This document shows, one piece after another, positions 18,405 to 28,166 of a stretch of 64,000 bases of DNA. The translations under genes were made by a program, and so were the position numbers. Source of the DNA: Annona cherimola (Eukaryota; Streptophyta; Magnoliopsida; Magnoliales; Annonaceae); contig CM059977.1 of assembly GCA_030490835.1 (NCBI GenBank), positions 37,345,676 to 37,409,675 of the forward strand, in the 5' to 3' direction. Within the stretch, counting starts at the first letter, position 1. Every line of letters starts with the position of its first letter. Below the pieces are notes generated by a model. It saw only the letters and a list, made by a program, of their open reading frames with translations, was not told the DNA's origin and ran no database searches.

Positions 18405-21400
18405 TCTACCTTGTCCCAAAAGAAGGACGAGCCGGTTGAAGACTACATCACTAGATGGCAAAGGGCCGCTAATCGATGTCAAGCACCCCTCTCTCAAGCA
18501 ATGAAGGTCAATCTTTGCCGAAATGGCATCAAGACGGAAATCTCGTTGCTGATGAATGAACAACTAAGTACATTTCAGGCCCTAGCTACAGAAGCTTGTC
18601 GAAAAGAATATTTGTTGTCTCAGCAAAAAGCCTGGAAGAAGGAGTCATCCACAACTACTATGTTCAAGAAGAAGAAAACTGGAGAGACCTCTGCAAATAC
18701 TACAGAGGTTAAGAAGCAGCCAGATAAAGCAAAGCCGCTTGTAAAAGAGCAGCCTGCAAGACCCTTCCGAAGAGAGGAAATCCAATATGCCTTTGGAGAA
18801 GATGACGTGGAGACGTTATTCCAGCACCTCATGTCGACCGGGCTATTCGAGTTGCCTGCCCCAAAAAGGCCAGAAGAAGTTGGACGCACTTCTCACCAGC
18901 GATATTGCAGTTACCACCGATATGTCGGTCACCCCACTAAGAAGTGTTGGGATCTCCAAGCAATATTACAAGATTACATTGATAAGGGGGTTATAAAACT
19001 CAGTCCTCCAGCGCAAGCTTCATCAAATGTTGTGACAATTGAGATAGCAGAAAAGGGTGATTGGGAAGTGGTTCAAAAACCACCAAGCCTAAGACGGACA
19101 AAAAGATGTCTCAAAGATTTATGCAGAAAAGACAAAAGAATAAGGGATAAGGCCATTCTCCCTTTCTTCTCAAGGCATTTGAGGCAATCCTCACGGGTGC
19201 AACCATTCATGATCATGGACTTTTTGCAGCCCGAGTTGCTACTCCCATTCTACCAACGACTTGCTGGAAGATCACCTCGACCAGAAAAAGAAAGATACAT
19301 TCTCGAGGAGTTACCAAATACAACTCCATATGAGAATGGTCTGTTTTGGGACCGAGATAGCAACAACAGAGAAATCGAAACTTGCTATCATATAAATGCG
19401 TCTGCATCCAAGCCTGCAAAGCGGCGAAGAACTGTCTCGGTGCTCATCCCTAACTACACCAAGTTTGAAGTTGGGATGTCACCGGTAAACCATATCATCA
19501 CGTATTTGCGAGGATCTCGGATTTCGCCAGCATCTTGGGAAACCAGAGTGGAATACTTCCGGTACTCACTGGGGGAATCAGTGATGTCTTGGTACCGAGA
19601 TAATCATATCGAAGAAATTACCGAGTGGGTCATCTTGATAGACGCGTTCTTGGTCCGCTTCTTGTCAAGACAAAGAGAGCAGTTCCCTAGTAATTACTTG
19701 AGGGAAATACAATACAGTCAAGAATCTACTGCTCATTACATAAATTATCTCAGAGACAGTACATGGTGTGATCCCTTGGCTATATGGTTGCCTGAACCTG
19801 AAATGGTCATGAAGTATCTTTCGGACGCAGTATGCCCTCCGACTGACAACGGGTACAAGACCTTTGGAGCCAAAACTTTCATAAAGGCGATCCGATGGGT
19901 CAGTAACGAAGGCTTCAAACAAGAGGCAATCTTTAGCGACGCTGAAGGTTTTGGGAGGACAAATCAACTCCAAGTTCTGCATGTGCTGCAGTTAAACGAT
20001 GCGCCCATTCTTCGAGTGTTCCCTTTCTTAACTAGGGAGTTAAGCTATGATTGGCCGCATATTCAGTTATTCCATGAGAATCATAAGTACGCATTACCGC
20101 ACTTGTTCGATTATTCACTGGCGGTCTGTCAAATGGGGCAAACAGAAGAGTTTGCACTCGGGCACTTTGTTTTGAGCTTGGCCCATGACAGTTGTGCCCT
20201 TCTCTGGATCTCCTCGCTTCCCGAAGAAGCATTTGGTTCTTGGGAAGAGTTCGTCGATATGTTTATCCTAAGATTCCACGAATATGAAACAGAGTTCCCT
20301 CCAGAGATGATCGAAGTCATGCACCCCCTATCAGGAGAATCTCAATATGACTACATCTTGAGATGGATAAACTGCAGAATAATCAACCAAAAATTCGACA
20401 AAGAAGAAATCATGGTTCATCAGTGCATCAAGTCAATGAGTGGGTATTTTCCTGAAATCCCAAAAGTGCAGCCATTTTTCTCAGATGTACTACGGACATT
20501 GGCTACAAATATTCAGGACTCTGCCTCCTGCAATATGGTGCAAGTTGAAGAGGATGTTCTCGCAATTCTTCGATCTGGTCGAATCACACCAGAAAATAAG
20601 GGTAAAACCCCGATACAAGAAAATCGTACTCAGCCAGAACAGCACATACCAGCCAATCATGAGAAATCCTCAGTAAGCTATAACGTGCTTGAACACTTGA
20701 AGCGACTCCCTGCTCGACTCAGTATTTACGATGCGTTGCAGTTGTCACAAGAAGCAAGGGATGCACTGGTGAGTGCTCTGACAGATGAAAATGTCCGTCT
20801 TGCTTACCTGGTCGACGCCGCTGAATGTGATGAGGTCATTTCATTCACTGATGAGGATATGTTGCTTGGAGACATTAATCACAATCGACCTTTATATGTT
20901 ACGGGCAACCTGGGCGGTGAACTGGTCAACAGAATCATGATCGATGCTGGGTCTGCAATTAATATCCTGCCCCTTCGAACACTCAGAAGGATCGGAATTT
21001 CTCCATCAGCGTTAAAAGAAACTAGTGTGGTGATTCACGGGTTTAATCAAGGGACTCAAAAGGCCATGGGCCTGATTGAGTTGGAGCTAAGCATAGAAGA
21101 TTTCTGCACCGAAATCCCATGCTTCGTGATTAATGCTCCGACCTCATATAACTCGCTGTTAGGAAGGCCTTGGCTCCACAGTAATAAGATCATCGCATCA
21201 ACGGTACATCAATGCTTCAAGTACTGCAAGGATGGAGTCGAAAAAAGGATTTTTGCTGACCATAAACCATTCGCAACGGCGGAATCATTTTACTCTGATG
21301 CTAAGTATTATGACTTGGCATCTGCTGTCAACACATCAATAAAATCAGTTGAAGCGACCACACGCGAAGGTCAGCAGGAGGTATCTCAGGCACCCCCCGC

Positions 21401-24400
21401 CCCAGTAAGCACAGACATATTCTCAAAGGGTGAGAAGATGGAAGGTCAAGGTCGTGGTCGAGGGCACGGTCATGGACGAGGAACGACAGAACCAAGGGCT
21501 CAATTTCAAACGAAATTTGAAAATATGAGTCTCGATCCAGTACATCCGCTACCACGACAACGACAGGGGGCAACCATACCACCTCCTACCAGCTATAGCA
21601 ACACTGCTGCAGGATCACGGTTCTACTTGGACCTCGAAGTCCTGAAAAAGGTTGCTAAACCGCCTCGAGCCAATTTCCCTAGGTTTGAGGTGGATCTGGA
21701 AGCTCTTCGGAGATTCCGGAATCAGGCCAATGAGGAAGCCAAGTCACTTTGCTGTGAGAGTGACGGAATGGCCACTGAGGCCGCTCACCAAAATCAAAAA
21801 CCTAAGGAAACGCTCGATGAGGTTTTAGCAATGCTTGTGGGGTTTAATGTATCTGCTCCATGTGTGCAGGAACCTCAAGATGAAAAATTTGCCCAAAAAT
21901 ATTTCATAAAGCAATATGGCAAGGTTTACGGTAGCCCTAACAAATCCTCTTGTTTGCCCACGGCTAAGCTCAAAAAATGGGATTTCCATCGCTATAGCAG
22001 AGAAAGCAAGAAAATTATGGATTTGATGGGGTTCTATCCTGATGAACCACATTTATCAGGCCTCGGAAGTGACATCCCTATCCCGTTATCCGAAAGACCC
22101 CCTGGTTATCTAAAGGGAAACAAACGACTTGGCCTTGGGTATAAAGAAGAAGAAGACGGCAACTTCGCCACCACCTACTGCGTCTCCACAAGTGATGACT
22201 CCAACAATGATGAAGAGGCATTAATGGAACCAGAGGATGCTCCACCTGCGATTGAGGATGGAGGACAGCCTACTATTGACGTACTTGAAGAGTTCAATCT
22301 CGGGACTGAGGAGGACCCGAGACCCATTTTTATCGCCAAAAACCTGGCCGAAAAAGAAAAGGTGGCATTGAGGCAGCTTTTAAGTGAATTCAAAGATGTT
22401 TTTGCTTGGGGGTATTCTGAAATGCCAGGTCTCAACCCCGCGATTGCAATGCACCATCTGCATATTACGCGGGATAAAAAGCCAGTCAAGCAAGCTCCGA
22501 GAAGATTTCGACCAGAGCTCGAAGAACAAATCATCAAGGAAGTTGAAAAACTCATTGATGCTGAATTCATTCGGGAAATCAAATTTCCAAAATGGATTTC
22601 TAGCATTGTTCCTGTCAAAAAGAAAAATGGGCAGATCCGCATTTGCGTAGACTTTCGAGATCTAAACGAAGCATGCCCTAAAGATGAATTTCCTCTTCCT
22701 TTCACTGATGTGTTAATCGACAGCACAGCTCTGTACGACACGTTCTCCTTTATGGATGGATATTCGGGATATAATCAAATCAAGATGGCTCCAGCAGATG
22801 AAGCCGCAACAGCATTTCGAACACCGATGGGTGTCTTTTGCTACAAAGTCATGCCTTTTGGTCTTAAGAATGCTGGCGCAACTTATCAAAGGGCTATGCA
22901 AAATATATTTCATGATATGTTACACAAACATGTCGAGTGCTATGTCGATGACCTGGTTGTAAGGTCTGAAGGTCACAATAAGCATAAAGAAGATTTGAGA
23001 TCGGTATTCTTGCGCTTAAGAAAGTATGATCTCAAGATGAATCCTCTCAAATGTGCATTCGGAGTATCATCCGGAAAATTCCTCGGATTCATAATCCGCC
23101 AAAGGGGAATTGAGGTCGATCCACTCAAGACAGAAGCAATCCAAAATATGCCGCCTCCACGAAATCTCAGAGAGCTTAGGAGTCTCCAAGGTCAATTGTC
23201 ATATATCCGACGTTTCATCTCCAACTTATCCGGCCGGTGCCAGCCTTTTCACAAGTTGATGAAAAAAGATACGACTTTCCAGTGGGACGCGAAATGCCAA
23301 CAGGCCTTCGAAGCCATCAAAGAATTGCTGCAAAATCCTCCTGTTTTGACAACTCCAGTAAAAGGAAAGTCACTCATTCTCTATATTGCTGCCAGCCCAC
23401 AATCACTGGGGGCATTGCTCGCACAAGAAAATGCCCAAGGCAAAGAACAAGCCGCCTATTATCTCAGTCGACGACTATTGCAAGCTGAATGCAATTATTC
23501 CTCGATCGAGAAAATTTGTCTAGCACTGGTTTTTGTGGCACAAAAGCTGAGACATTACTTCCTCGCGCACCAAATTATACTTATATCAAAGGCTGATCCC
23601 CTCAAGTTCCTGATCACTAGACCAATGCTTTCAGGACGCCTAGCAAAATGGTCACTTCTGCTATCTGAGTTTGATATCAAATATGTGCCACGAAAGGCAG
23701 TGAAAGGACAAGTGTTAGCAGATTTTCTAGCAGCCCATCCGCTTGAAGAAGAATTTCCCATCTTAGAAAACCTACCTGATGAGAAGGTTTTCTATGCAAA
23801 TGATGATCCAATGTGGCAAATGTATTTCGATGGCGCTTCAAAGCCATCCGGAGCTGGTGTTGGAATTGTCGTAGTCTCCCCTCATAAAGACTTATTCCCG
23901 CACTCCTACTTTCTTGGAAGAAGTACAACAAATAACGAAGCTGAGTATGAGGCCTTACTCATCGGCATGGAACTTCTTCTGCAATCAGATATTTTATTTG
24001 TGCGAATATTTGGGGACTCTGAATTGGTTATTAAACAGTTAAATAATCAATATGAAGTACACCAGCCTCATTTGCGAAAATATTATGACAAAGCTCAAAC
24101 TTTGTTGGCAAAGTTCGAAATGGTTTCGGTTGAGCATGTTCCTCGATCAGAAAATATAGTTGCTGATGCACTATCAAAGTTGGCCAGTATTCTCGCCTTT
24201 AATGAGCTCGATGACATGACAATTCGAGTACAAAGACTAGAAGATGATGAAGAGCTCCAAGTAAATCAAATCGGACGGTGCGTATCCGAGGTAACTACAA
24301 ACAATGATGATTGGCGCATCCCCATCATCAATTACCTCAAATATGGTATTGAACCAGATGATCCAAGTGCAAGGAAGTCACTGAGAAAGGCTGTTTCGCG

Positions 24401-25559
24401 ATATACTGTGTTTCAAGACGATTTGTATCGGATTGCTTTTGATGGGCTTTGGCTTCGCTGTATTGATGGAAATGACATCTGTCAAGTTCTTCAAGAGACG
24501 CACTCCAGCGAATGCGGCGCCCACCAATCTGGACGTCGTCTTTATCATAGGATCAAAACGTTGGGCTATTATTGGCCCACAATGGTCCAAGACTCCATCA
24601 ATTTTGCAAAATCCTGTGAAGCCTGCCAAATGCATGGAGATATTTATCATATTCCTGCTTCAGTAATGTCTCCAGCACCTATTTCATGGCCTTTCTCTTG
24701 GTGGGGTTTTGATATTGTCGGTCCAATAAACCCGTCGTCATCTAAAGGACACCTTCATATTTTAGCCGCTACGGATTATTTCTCCAAATGGGCAGAAGCT
24801 AAAGCTTACAAGAGAGTCCGAGCGCAAGAGGTGGTTGAATTTATCAAGCACAAAATCATCTACCGTTATGGTGTTCCCTATCAAATCACCTCAGATAATG
24901 GCACGCCATTCAAAAACGATAAAGTAAATCAGTTATGCCGAAGGTTTGGAATCAAACAAGTGTTCTCATCGCCCTATTACCCACAAGGGAATGGTCAAGC
25001 AGAGGCATTTAACAAAAATATTATTCGAATCCTCAAAAGGACCACTGTGAAAAATAAGCGTGATTGGCACGAGAGGTTACCCGAAGCATTGTGGGCCTAC
25101 AGAACCACACATCGAACTGCAACGGGAGCAACACCATATTCATTGCTCTTTGGCACGGAAGCGGTTTTACCAGTGGAAATTCAGTTAGCATCTTTGAGGG
25201 TTGCCATCCATTCTGGGTTAACCACTGAACAACAAGCCAAACTTCGCTTCGACGAACTTGAGGCACTAGACGAGAAACGAGTTCAAGCACGGCAACGGAT
25301 CGAACTTTATCAAGCTCGAATGGTCGAAGCGTACAATAAAGTCGTGAGGCATCGCTCATTCAAAAGAGGAGATTTGGTGCTAAAGCTACGCACAGAGCTT
25401 ATGGCCGGGGGCAAACTTACCGGCAAATTCGAGCCTAAATGGGAAGGGCCTTACATCATTGAGAGGGTCCATGGCAATGGCACATATGAAGTTGTTAATT
25501 GCGGAAATCAAATGAAAGCAACCGTGAATGGGAATTACTTAAAAAGATACTATCCATGA
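18405..25559 (+). CDS. retrotransposon gag-pol polyprotein (rest of gag, PR, RT, RH, aRH, INT)
   Basis: The open frame is about 2384 codons. Numbering from 18411, residues 1-90 finish the first gag domain and a zinc-knuckle-like CSYHRYVGHPTKKC lies near 166. Two further gag-like modules follow (about 350-470 and 525-710). The aspartic protease motif IDAGSAINILP has its Asp at about 845. A glycine-rich GNKRLGLGYKEE segment near 1232 is G-patch-like. Reverse transcriptase covers about 1365-1565, with FMDGYSGYNQI (Asp about 1449) and YVDD at 1511. The first RNase H (about 1620-1780) has LYIAAS where LYxDAS is usual, so it looks catalytically degenerate. The second RNase H (about 1800-1925) keeps YFDGAS, NEAEYEAL, GDSEL and ADALS. 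Integrase follows with an HHCC finger (GAHQSGRRLYH, CEAC), the D-D-E core (FDIVGP, SDNGTPF, GQAEAF) and a C-terminal EPKWEGPYII module. No chromodomain is seen. Confidence 0.95.
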   Translation, partial: STLSQKKDEPVEDYITRWQRAANRCQAPLSQAMKVNLCRNGIKTEISLLMNEQLSTFQALATEACRKEYLLSQQKAWKKESSTTTMFKKKKTGETSANTTEVKKQPDKAKPLVKEQPARPFRREEIQYAFGEDDVETLFQHLMSTGLFELPAPKRPEEVGRTSHQRYCSYHRYVGHPTKKCWDLQAILQDYIDKGVIKLSPPAQASSNVVTIEIAEKGDWEVVQKPPSLRRTKRCLKDLCRKDKRIRDKAILPFFSRHLRQSSRVQPFMIMDFLQPELLLPFYQRLAGRSPRPEKERYILEELPNTTPYENGLFWDRDSNNREIETCYHINASASKPAKRRRTVSVLIPNYTKFEVGMSPVNHIITYLRGSRISPASWETRVEYFRYSLGESVMSWYRDNHIEEITEWVILIDAFLVRFLSRQREQFPSNYLREIQYSQESTAHYINYLRDSTWCDPLAIWLPEPEMVMKYLSDAVCPPTDNGYKTFGAKTFIKAIRWVSNEGFKQEAIFSDAEGFGRTNQLQVLHVLQLNDAPILRVFPFLTRELSYDWPHIQLFHENHKYALPHLFDYSLAVCQMGQTEEFALGHFVLSLAHDSCALLWISSLPEEAFGSWEEFVDMFILRFHEYETEFPPEMIEVMHPLSGESQYDYILRWINCRIINQKFDKEEIMVHQCIKSMSGYFPEIPKVQPFFSDVLRTLATNIQDSASCNMVQVEEDVLAILRSGRITPENKGKTPIQENRTQPEQHIPANHEKSSVSYNVLEHLKRLPARLSIYDALQLSQEARDALVSALTDENVRLAYLVDAAECDEVISFTDEDMLLGDINHNRPLYVTGNLGGELVNRIMIDAGSAINILPLRTLRRIGISPSALKETSVVIHGFNQGTQKAMGLIELELSIEDFCTEIPCFVINAPTSYNSLLGRPWLHSNKIIASTVHQCFKYCKDGVEKRIFADHKPFATAESFYSDAKYYDLASAVNTSIKSVEATTREGQQEVSQAPPAPVSTDIFSKGEKMEGQGRGRGHGHGRGTTEPRAQFQTKFENMSLDPVHPLPRQRQGATIPPPTSYSNTAAGSRFYLDLEVLKKVAKPPRANFPRFEVDLEALRRFRNQANEEAKSLCCESDGMATEAAHQNQKPKETLDEVLAMLVGFNVSAPCVQEPQDEKFAQKYFIKQYGKVYGSPNKSSCLPTAKLKKWDFHRYSRESKKIMDLMGFYPDEPHLSGLGSDIPIPLSERPPGYLKGNKRLGLGYKEEEDGNFATTYCVSTSDDSNNDEEALMEPEDAPPAIEDGGQPTIDVLEEFNLGTEEDPRPIFIAKNLAEKEKVALRQLLSEFKDVFAWGYSEMPGLNPAIAMHHLHITRDKKPVKQAPRRFRPELEEQIIKEVEKLIDAEFIREIKFPKWISSIVPVKKKNGQIRICVDFRDLNEACPKDEFPLPFTDVLIDSTALYDTFSFMDGYSGYNQIKMAPADEAATAFRTPMGVFCYKVMPFGLKNAGATYQRAMQNIFHDMLHKHVECYVDDLVVRSEGHNKHKEDLRSVFLRLRKYDLKMNPLKCAFGVSSGKFLGFIIRQRGIEVDPLKTEAIQNMPPPRNLRELRSLQGQLSYIRRFISNLSGRCQPFHKLMKKDTTFQWDAKCQQAFEAIKELLQNPPVLTTPVKGKSLILYIAASPQSLGALLAQENAQGKEQAAYYLSRRLLQAECNYSSIEKICLALVFVAQKLRHYFLAHQIILISKADPLKFLITRPMLSGRLAKWSLLLSEFDIKYVPRKAVKGQVLADFLAAHPLEEEFPILENLPDEKVFYANDDPMWQMYFDGASKPSGAGVGIVVVSPHKDLFPHSYFLGRSTTNNEAEYEALLIGMELLLQSDILFVRIFGDSELVIKQLNNQYEVHQPHLRKYYDKAQTLLAKFEMVSVEHVPRSENIVADALSKLASILAFNELDDMTIRVQRLEDDEELQVNQIGRCVSEVTTNNDDWRIPIINYLKYGIEPDDPSARKSLRKAVSRYTVFQDDLYRIAFDGLWLRCIDGNDICQVLQETHSSECGAHQSGRRLYHRIKTLGYYWPTMVQDSINFAKSCEACQMHGDIYHIPASVMSPAPISWPFSWWGFDIVGPINPSSSKGHLHILAATDYFSKWAEAKAYKRVRAQEVVEFIKHKIIYRYGVPYQITSDNGTPFKNDKVNQLCRRFGIKQVFSSPYYPQGNGQAEAFNKNIIRILKRTTVKNKRDWHERLPEALWAYRTTHRTATGATPYSLLFGTEAVLPVEIQLASLRVAIHSGLTTEQQAKLRFDELEALDEKRVQARQRIELYQARMVEAYNKVVRHRSFKRGDLVLKLRTELMAGGKLTGKFEPKWEGPYIIERVHGNGTYEVVNCGNQMKATVNGNYLKRYYP
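19455..19830 (+). other. second gag-like module inside the polyprotein
   Basis: Residues around VGMSPVNHIITYLRGSRISP, ESVMSWYRDNHIEEITEWVI and AFLVRFLSRQREQFPSN show the pattern of a Retrotrans_gag domain: a hydrophobic block, W-Y, a W-x-x-h-x-x-A-F-h-x-R-F block, then a Q-x3-E-x4-Y-I-x3-R-like segment. It is diverged from the first module and lies after the zinc-knuckle-like motif. The assignment is by pattern and needs profile confirmation. Confidence 0.55.
19985..20545 (+). other. third gag-like module inside the polyprotein
   Basis: The segment FALGHFVLSLAHDSCALLWI, SSLPEEAFGSWEEFVDMFIL, RFHEYETEFPPEM and GESQYDYILRWINCRI fits the gag capsid pattern well. It has a hydrophobic S-L block, W-h-x-S-L-P, S-W-E-E-F-x-x-x-F-x-x-R-F, then E-S-x-x-Y-h-x-R-W. 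It lies between the second module and the protease. A complete Tat-type gag normally has one such domain. Confidence 0.65.
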
Positions 25560-25744
25560 AATTACAAAGAAAGTCATATATCAAAAGAATCTCTACAGCC
25601 TCCCTCGTAGAAGGAAGGGACTCCTTCAAAACTCGAATGGAGTTCACTGCATCGGCAGGAGAAACAGGTAACGACTCTATCAGTGTCAAATTCTCCCCGC
25701 CATGAGCATCGTCATCAGATACTTCGACAACTAAGGTAGCTGTC

Positions 25745-25775
<31 letters not shown>

Positions 25776-25790
25776 AGAAGAAGAAGAAGA
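25560..25790 (+). other. post-integrase spacer with (A)n-(GAA)n tract
   Basis: About 180 bases of untranslated element sequence follow the integrase stop. A run of about 29 A's (25745-25773) and a (GAA)n stretch come next, directly followed by the leader of the captured Argonaute piece. No separate gene is seen. Confidence 0.7.
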
Positions 25791-26993
25791 AGGGGTTTCC
25801 CGTTCTTCTCGGGTTCTTGCGGAGATGGGGGAGACGGAGGCTGAGGAGAAATCTTTGTCGCCACCCCCACCTATCATACCCCCAAGCGCGAAAAAAGTGT
25901 CAGTGAATCGAGTTCCAGTGGCAAGGTCTGGCACTAGGCGGAAAGGTTTCTCTGTCTTATGAAGATGGCAAACCTATTGATGGCAAAGGTATCGGAAAAA
26001 AGATCATGGATAGAGTTCACCAGACTTATATTGGTGACTTTCAGGGAAAGTACTTCGCTTATGATGGTGAGAAGAGCTTGTTTACAGTGGGGGCTCTTCC
26101 ACAACAGAATTTTGAATTCAGTGTTGTGCTTGAAGACGTGTCCTCAAACAAAGTTAGTGGGAATAGTAGCCCTCATGGTAGTAACAGCCCCGGGGAGGGA
26201 GATCGGAAAAGGCAAAGGCGATCGTATCAGACCAAGACTTTCAAAGTTGAGATATGTTTTGCTGCCAAAATTCCAATGAAAGTTATTGCAAACGCTCTGC
26301 GTGGACACGATTCCTAGAGTTCTCAAGAAGCCTTAAGGGTTCTAGATATAATCCTAAGGCAGCATACTGCAAAGCAGGGTTGCCTTCTGGTTCGGTAGTC
26401 ATTTCTTCACAATGATCCTAGTAACTTTGTTGACTCCGGAGGTGGAGTTCTAGGTCGTCGTGGTTTTCATTCTAGCTTCCGAACCAGTCAAGGGGGGCTT
26501 CTCTCTAAATATTGATGTGTCTACTACAATGATTATAAGGCCTGACCCTGTTGATGGATTTCTGATGGCTAATCAAAATATTAGAAATCATGGTGAAATT
26601 GATTGGGGAAAAGCAAAGAGAACTCTGAAGAGTTTGAAGGTTTTCTGCAAATATGTCATGCATTAATGTTGGAAAGCCAAAACGCCCCCACTATCCTGTC
26701 GAGCCCTGCTCTCTGGTTTCATTGCAAAGGTATACTAAATCTCTATCAACTTTGCAAAGATCATCACTGATTGAAAAATCACGACAGAAACCACAAGAAA
26801 GGATGCAAACTTTAAGTAATGCATTAAGAAGCAGCAACTATGGTGCTAATGAAATGTTGAAGGCATGCGGTGTTTCAATCAATGGTAACTTCACTCAAGA
26901 AGAAGGCCGTGTCTTGAATACACCAAAGTGAAAAGTTGGCAATGATGAATTCTTTCCTAGAAATAGTCGATGGAAGAAACTTGTGGGCCCTCA
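25791..26993 (+). pseudogene. captured AGO4-clade ARGONAUTE cDNA, N-terminal to L2 region, broken
   Basis: This is a spliced, sense-oriented copy of a plant AGO4/6/9/16-type Argonaute, the nuclear protein that uses 24-nt siRNAs to direct DNA methylation. From the ATG at 25825 it reads MGETEAEEKSLSPPPPIIPP with the RRKGF block. A deletion removes the start of the N domain and shifts frame. DGKGIGKKIMDRVHQTYIGD, GEKSLFTVGALPQQNFEFSV and GDRKRQRRSYQTKTFKVEIC follow. Then come a stop, SSQEALRVLDIILRQHTAKQ, another stop, GRRGFHSSFRTSQGG, a frameshift, and IDVSTTMIIRPDPVDGFLMA. Most of the PAZ domain is deleted (junction near 26640). SCINVGKPKRP, LIEKSRQKPQERMQTLSNAL and SINGNFTQEEGRVLNTPK (L2 region) follow. 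Argonaute genes have many introns, so continuous coding sequence implies an mRNA source. Confidence 0.9.
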
Positions 26994-27033
26994 AAAAAAA
27001 AAAAGAAAAAAAAAAAAAAAAGAAAAAGAAAAA
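26994..27033 (+). repeat. A-rich tract interrupting the Argonaute copy
   Basis: An A-run with scattered G sits exactly where the Argonaute reading is interrupted (after PRNSRWKK and before the WAI...ARCDVRSLARDL block). A few Argonaute codons are missing here. The tract is therefore at a break inside coding sequence, not at an mRNA 3' end. Confidence 0.8.
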
Positions 27034-27034
27034 A

Positions 27035-27283
27035 GAGATGGGCTATTCTGCTCGCTGCGATGTTCGGTCTCTTGCTCGTGATCTGCACAAATGAGGGGCG
27101 ATGAAAGGCATTGTCATTGCAGAACCATTTGATTACTTTGAAGAGAATCCTCAATTTAGGCGTGCTCCACCTACTGCTAGGGTCGACAAGATGTTCAAAA
27201 TCATTCAGTCAAAGCTTCCAGGAGCCCCTCAGTTTCTTCTCTGCGTTTTGCCTGAGAGAAAGAATTGTGATATATATATATGA
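27035..27283 (+). pseudogene. captured AGO4-clade fragment, L2/MID start
   Basis: It continues the same Argonaute: ARCDVRSLARDLHK, a TGA, then MKGIVIAEPFDYFEENPQFR, RAPPTARVDKMFKIIQSKLP and GAPQFLLCVLPERKNCDIY, which is the beginning of the MID domain where the guide 5' end is bound. It ends at an AT microsatellite and a long A-run (27286-27317). The rest of MID and the whole PIWI (slicer) domain are absent, so no catalytic Argonaute could be made. Confidence 0.88.
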
Positions 27284-27285
27284 CC

Positions 27286-27320
<35 letters not shown>

Positions 27321-27436
27321 AGAGAAGAAAATATACGGCCTATGCACTAAATGAAACCCCTTAAGCCGTGGAGCAATACTTCAAAAATCATAAGGGCTAC
27401 GGATCCATTGACTCTTAAAGCTCTATGATTAGTCGC

Positions 27437-27473
<37 letters not shown>

Positions 27474-27549
27474 AGAGCCTACCGCATAACATGTCAGGAA
27501 TAACGCCTTTACGAGTAGCCCACGACGGCATAATTCCTGAGGGGGCATT
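27284..27549 (+). other. 3' untranslated segment with two long A-runs and the polypurine tract
   Basis: After the Argonaute fragment come A-runs at 27286-27317 and 27437-27471, separated by element-like sequence. The segment ends with CCTGAGGGGGCATT immediately before the 3' LTR. GAGGGGG (27539-27545) is the likely polypurine tract priming plus-strand DNA synthesis. Confidence 0.8.
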
Positions 27550-27592
27550 TGATGAGGTATATTTTGATCTATGAAATTATATGATTTTTCAT

Positions 27593-27627
<35 letters not shown>

Positions 27628-28166
27628 AAGAGAGCGAGCCCTTGAATTGCTGATGATGGAGAAGACCTCGATTGGCAGAAGTTTGAAGGAGATCCCGTTG
27701 GAGATTCAACAGTGCAGCTATTTGCAGGATATCGACAATGAAGGCAATCGCTTTTCCGGCTTCAGTTCTCGCGGCAGCTTCTCCGGCACCCGTGACGACT
27801 CCGACGCTGACTCCAGTTTTCCGTCGTCGTCCCCGAATCTGCCAGCAGGGGGGATGGCGACTTCGCCGGAGCTTCTGATCGCCAGATGATCTGCTGCTCG
27901 TCGAACTGAGGAAGAGAAGCTGCCCGACGATGATTTTTGGAAACAACAGCCTGCCGGACAAGAGCTGCTGCTCGCGGAAGGGACGACCGACGATGGTTTC
28001 GGTTCTGGGAGAAGCCATTGACGAGGAAGCTGAACATCTACAGTGCCAAGAAGACCCATGCATGGGAAACTACCAAGTGTGGGCTTGAGAGCACACTCAA
28101 TGAGCTACAGACACGAATTCTGATTCCTAATCCTTGCGGTAGGCACAGAGAAAATCGAGATAGCAA

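Noticed and set aside
18402..18411. Programmed UGA read-through between gag halves
   Set aside because: The stop falls within the capsid-like domain and not between proteins, and the following TCT is not a known read-through signal. A private mutation is simpler, though other copies should decide.
25791..27283. A working Argonaute gene carried by the retrotransposon
   Set aside because: Several stops, frameshifts, a PAZ deletion, an A-run inside the coding sequence, and complete absence of PIWI exclude an active protein.
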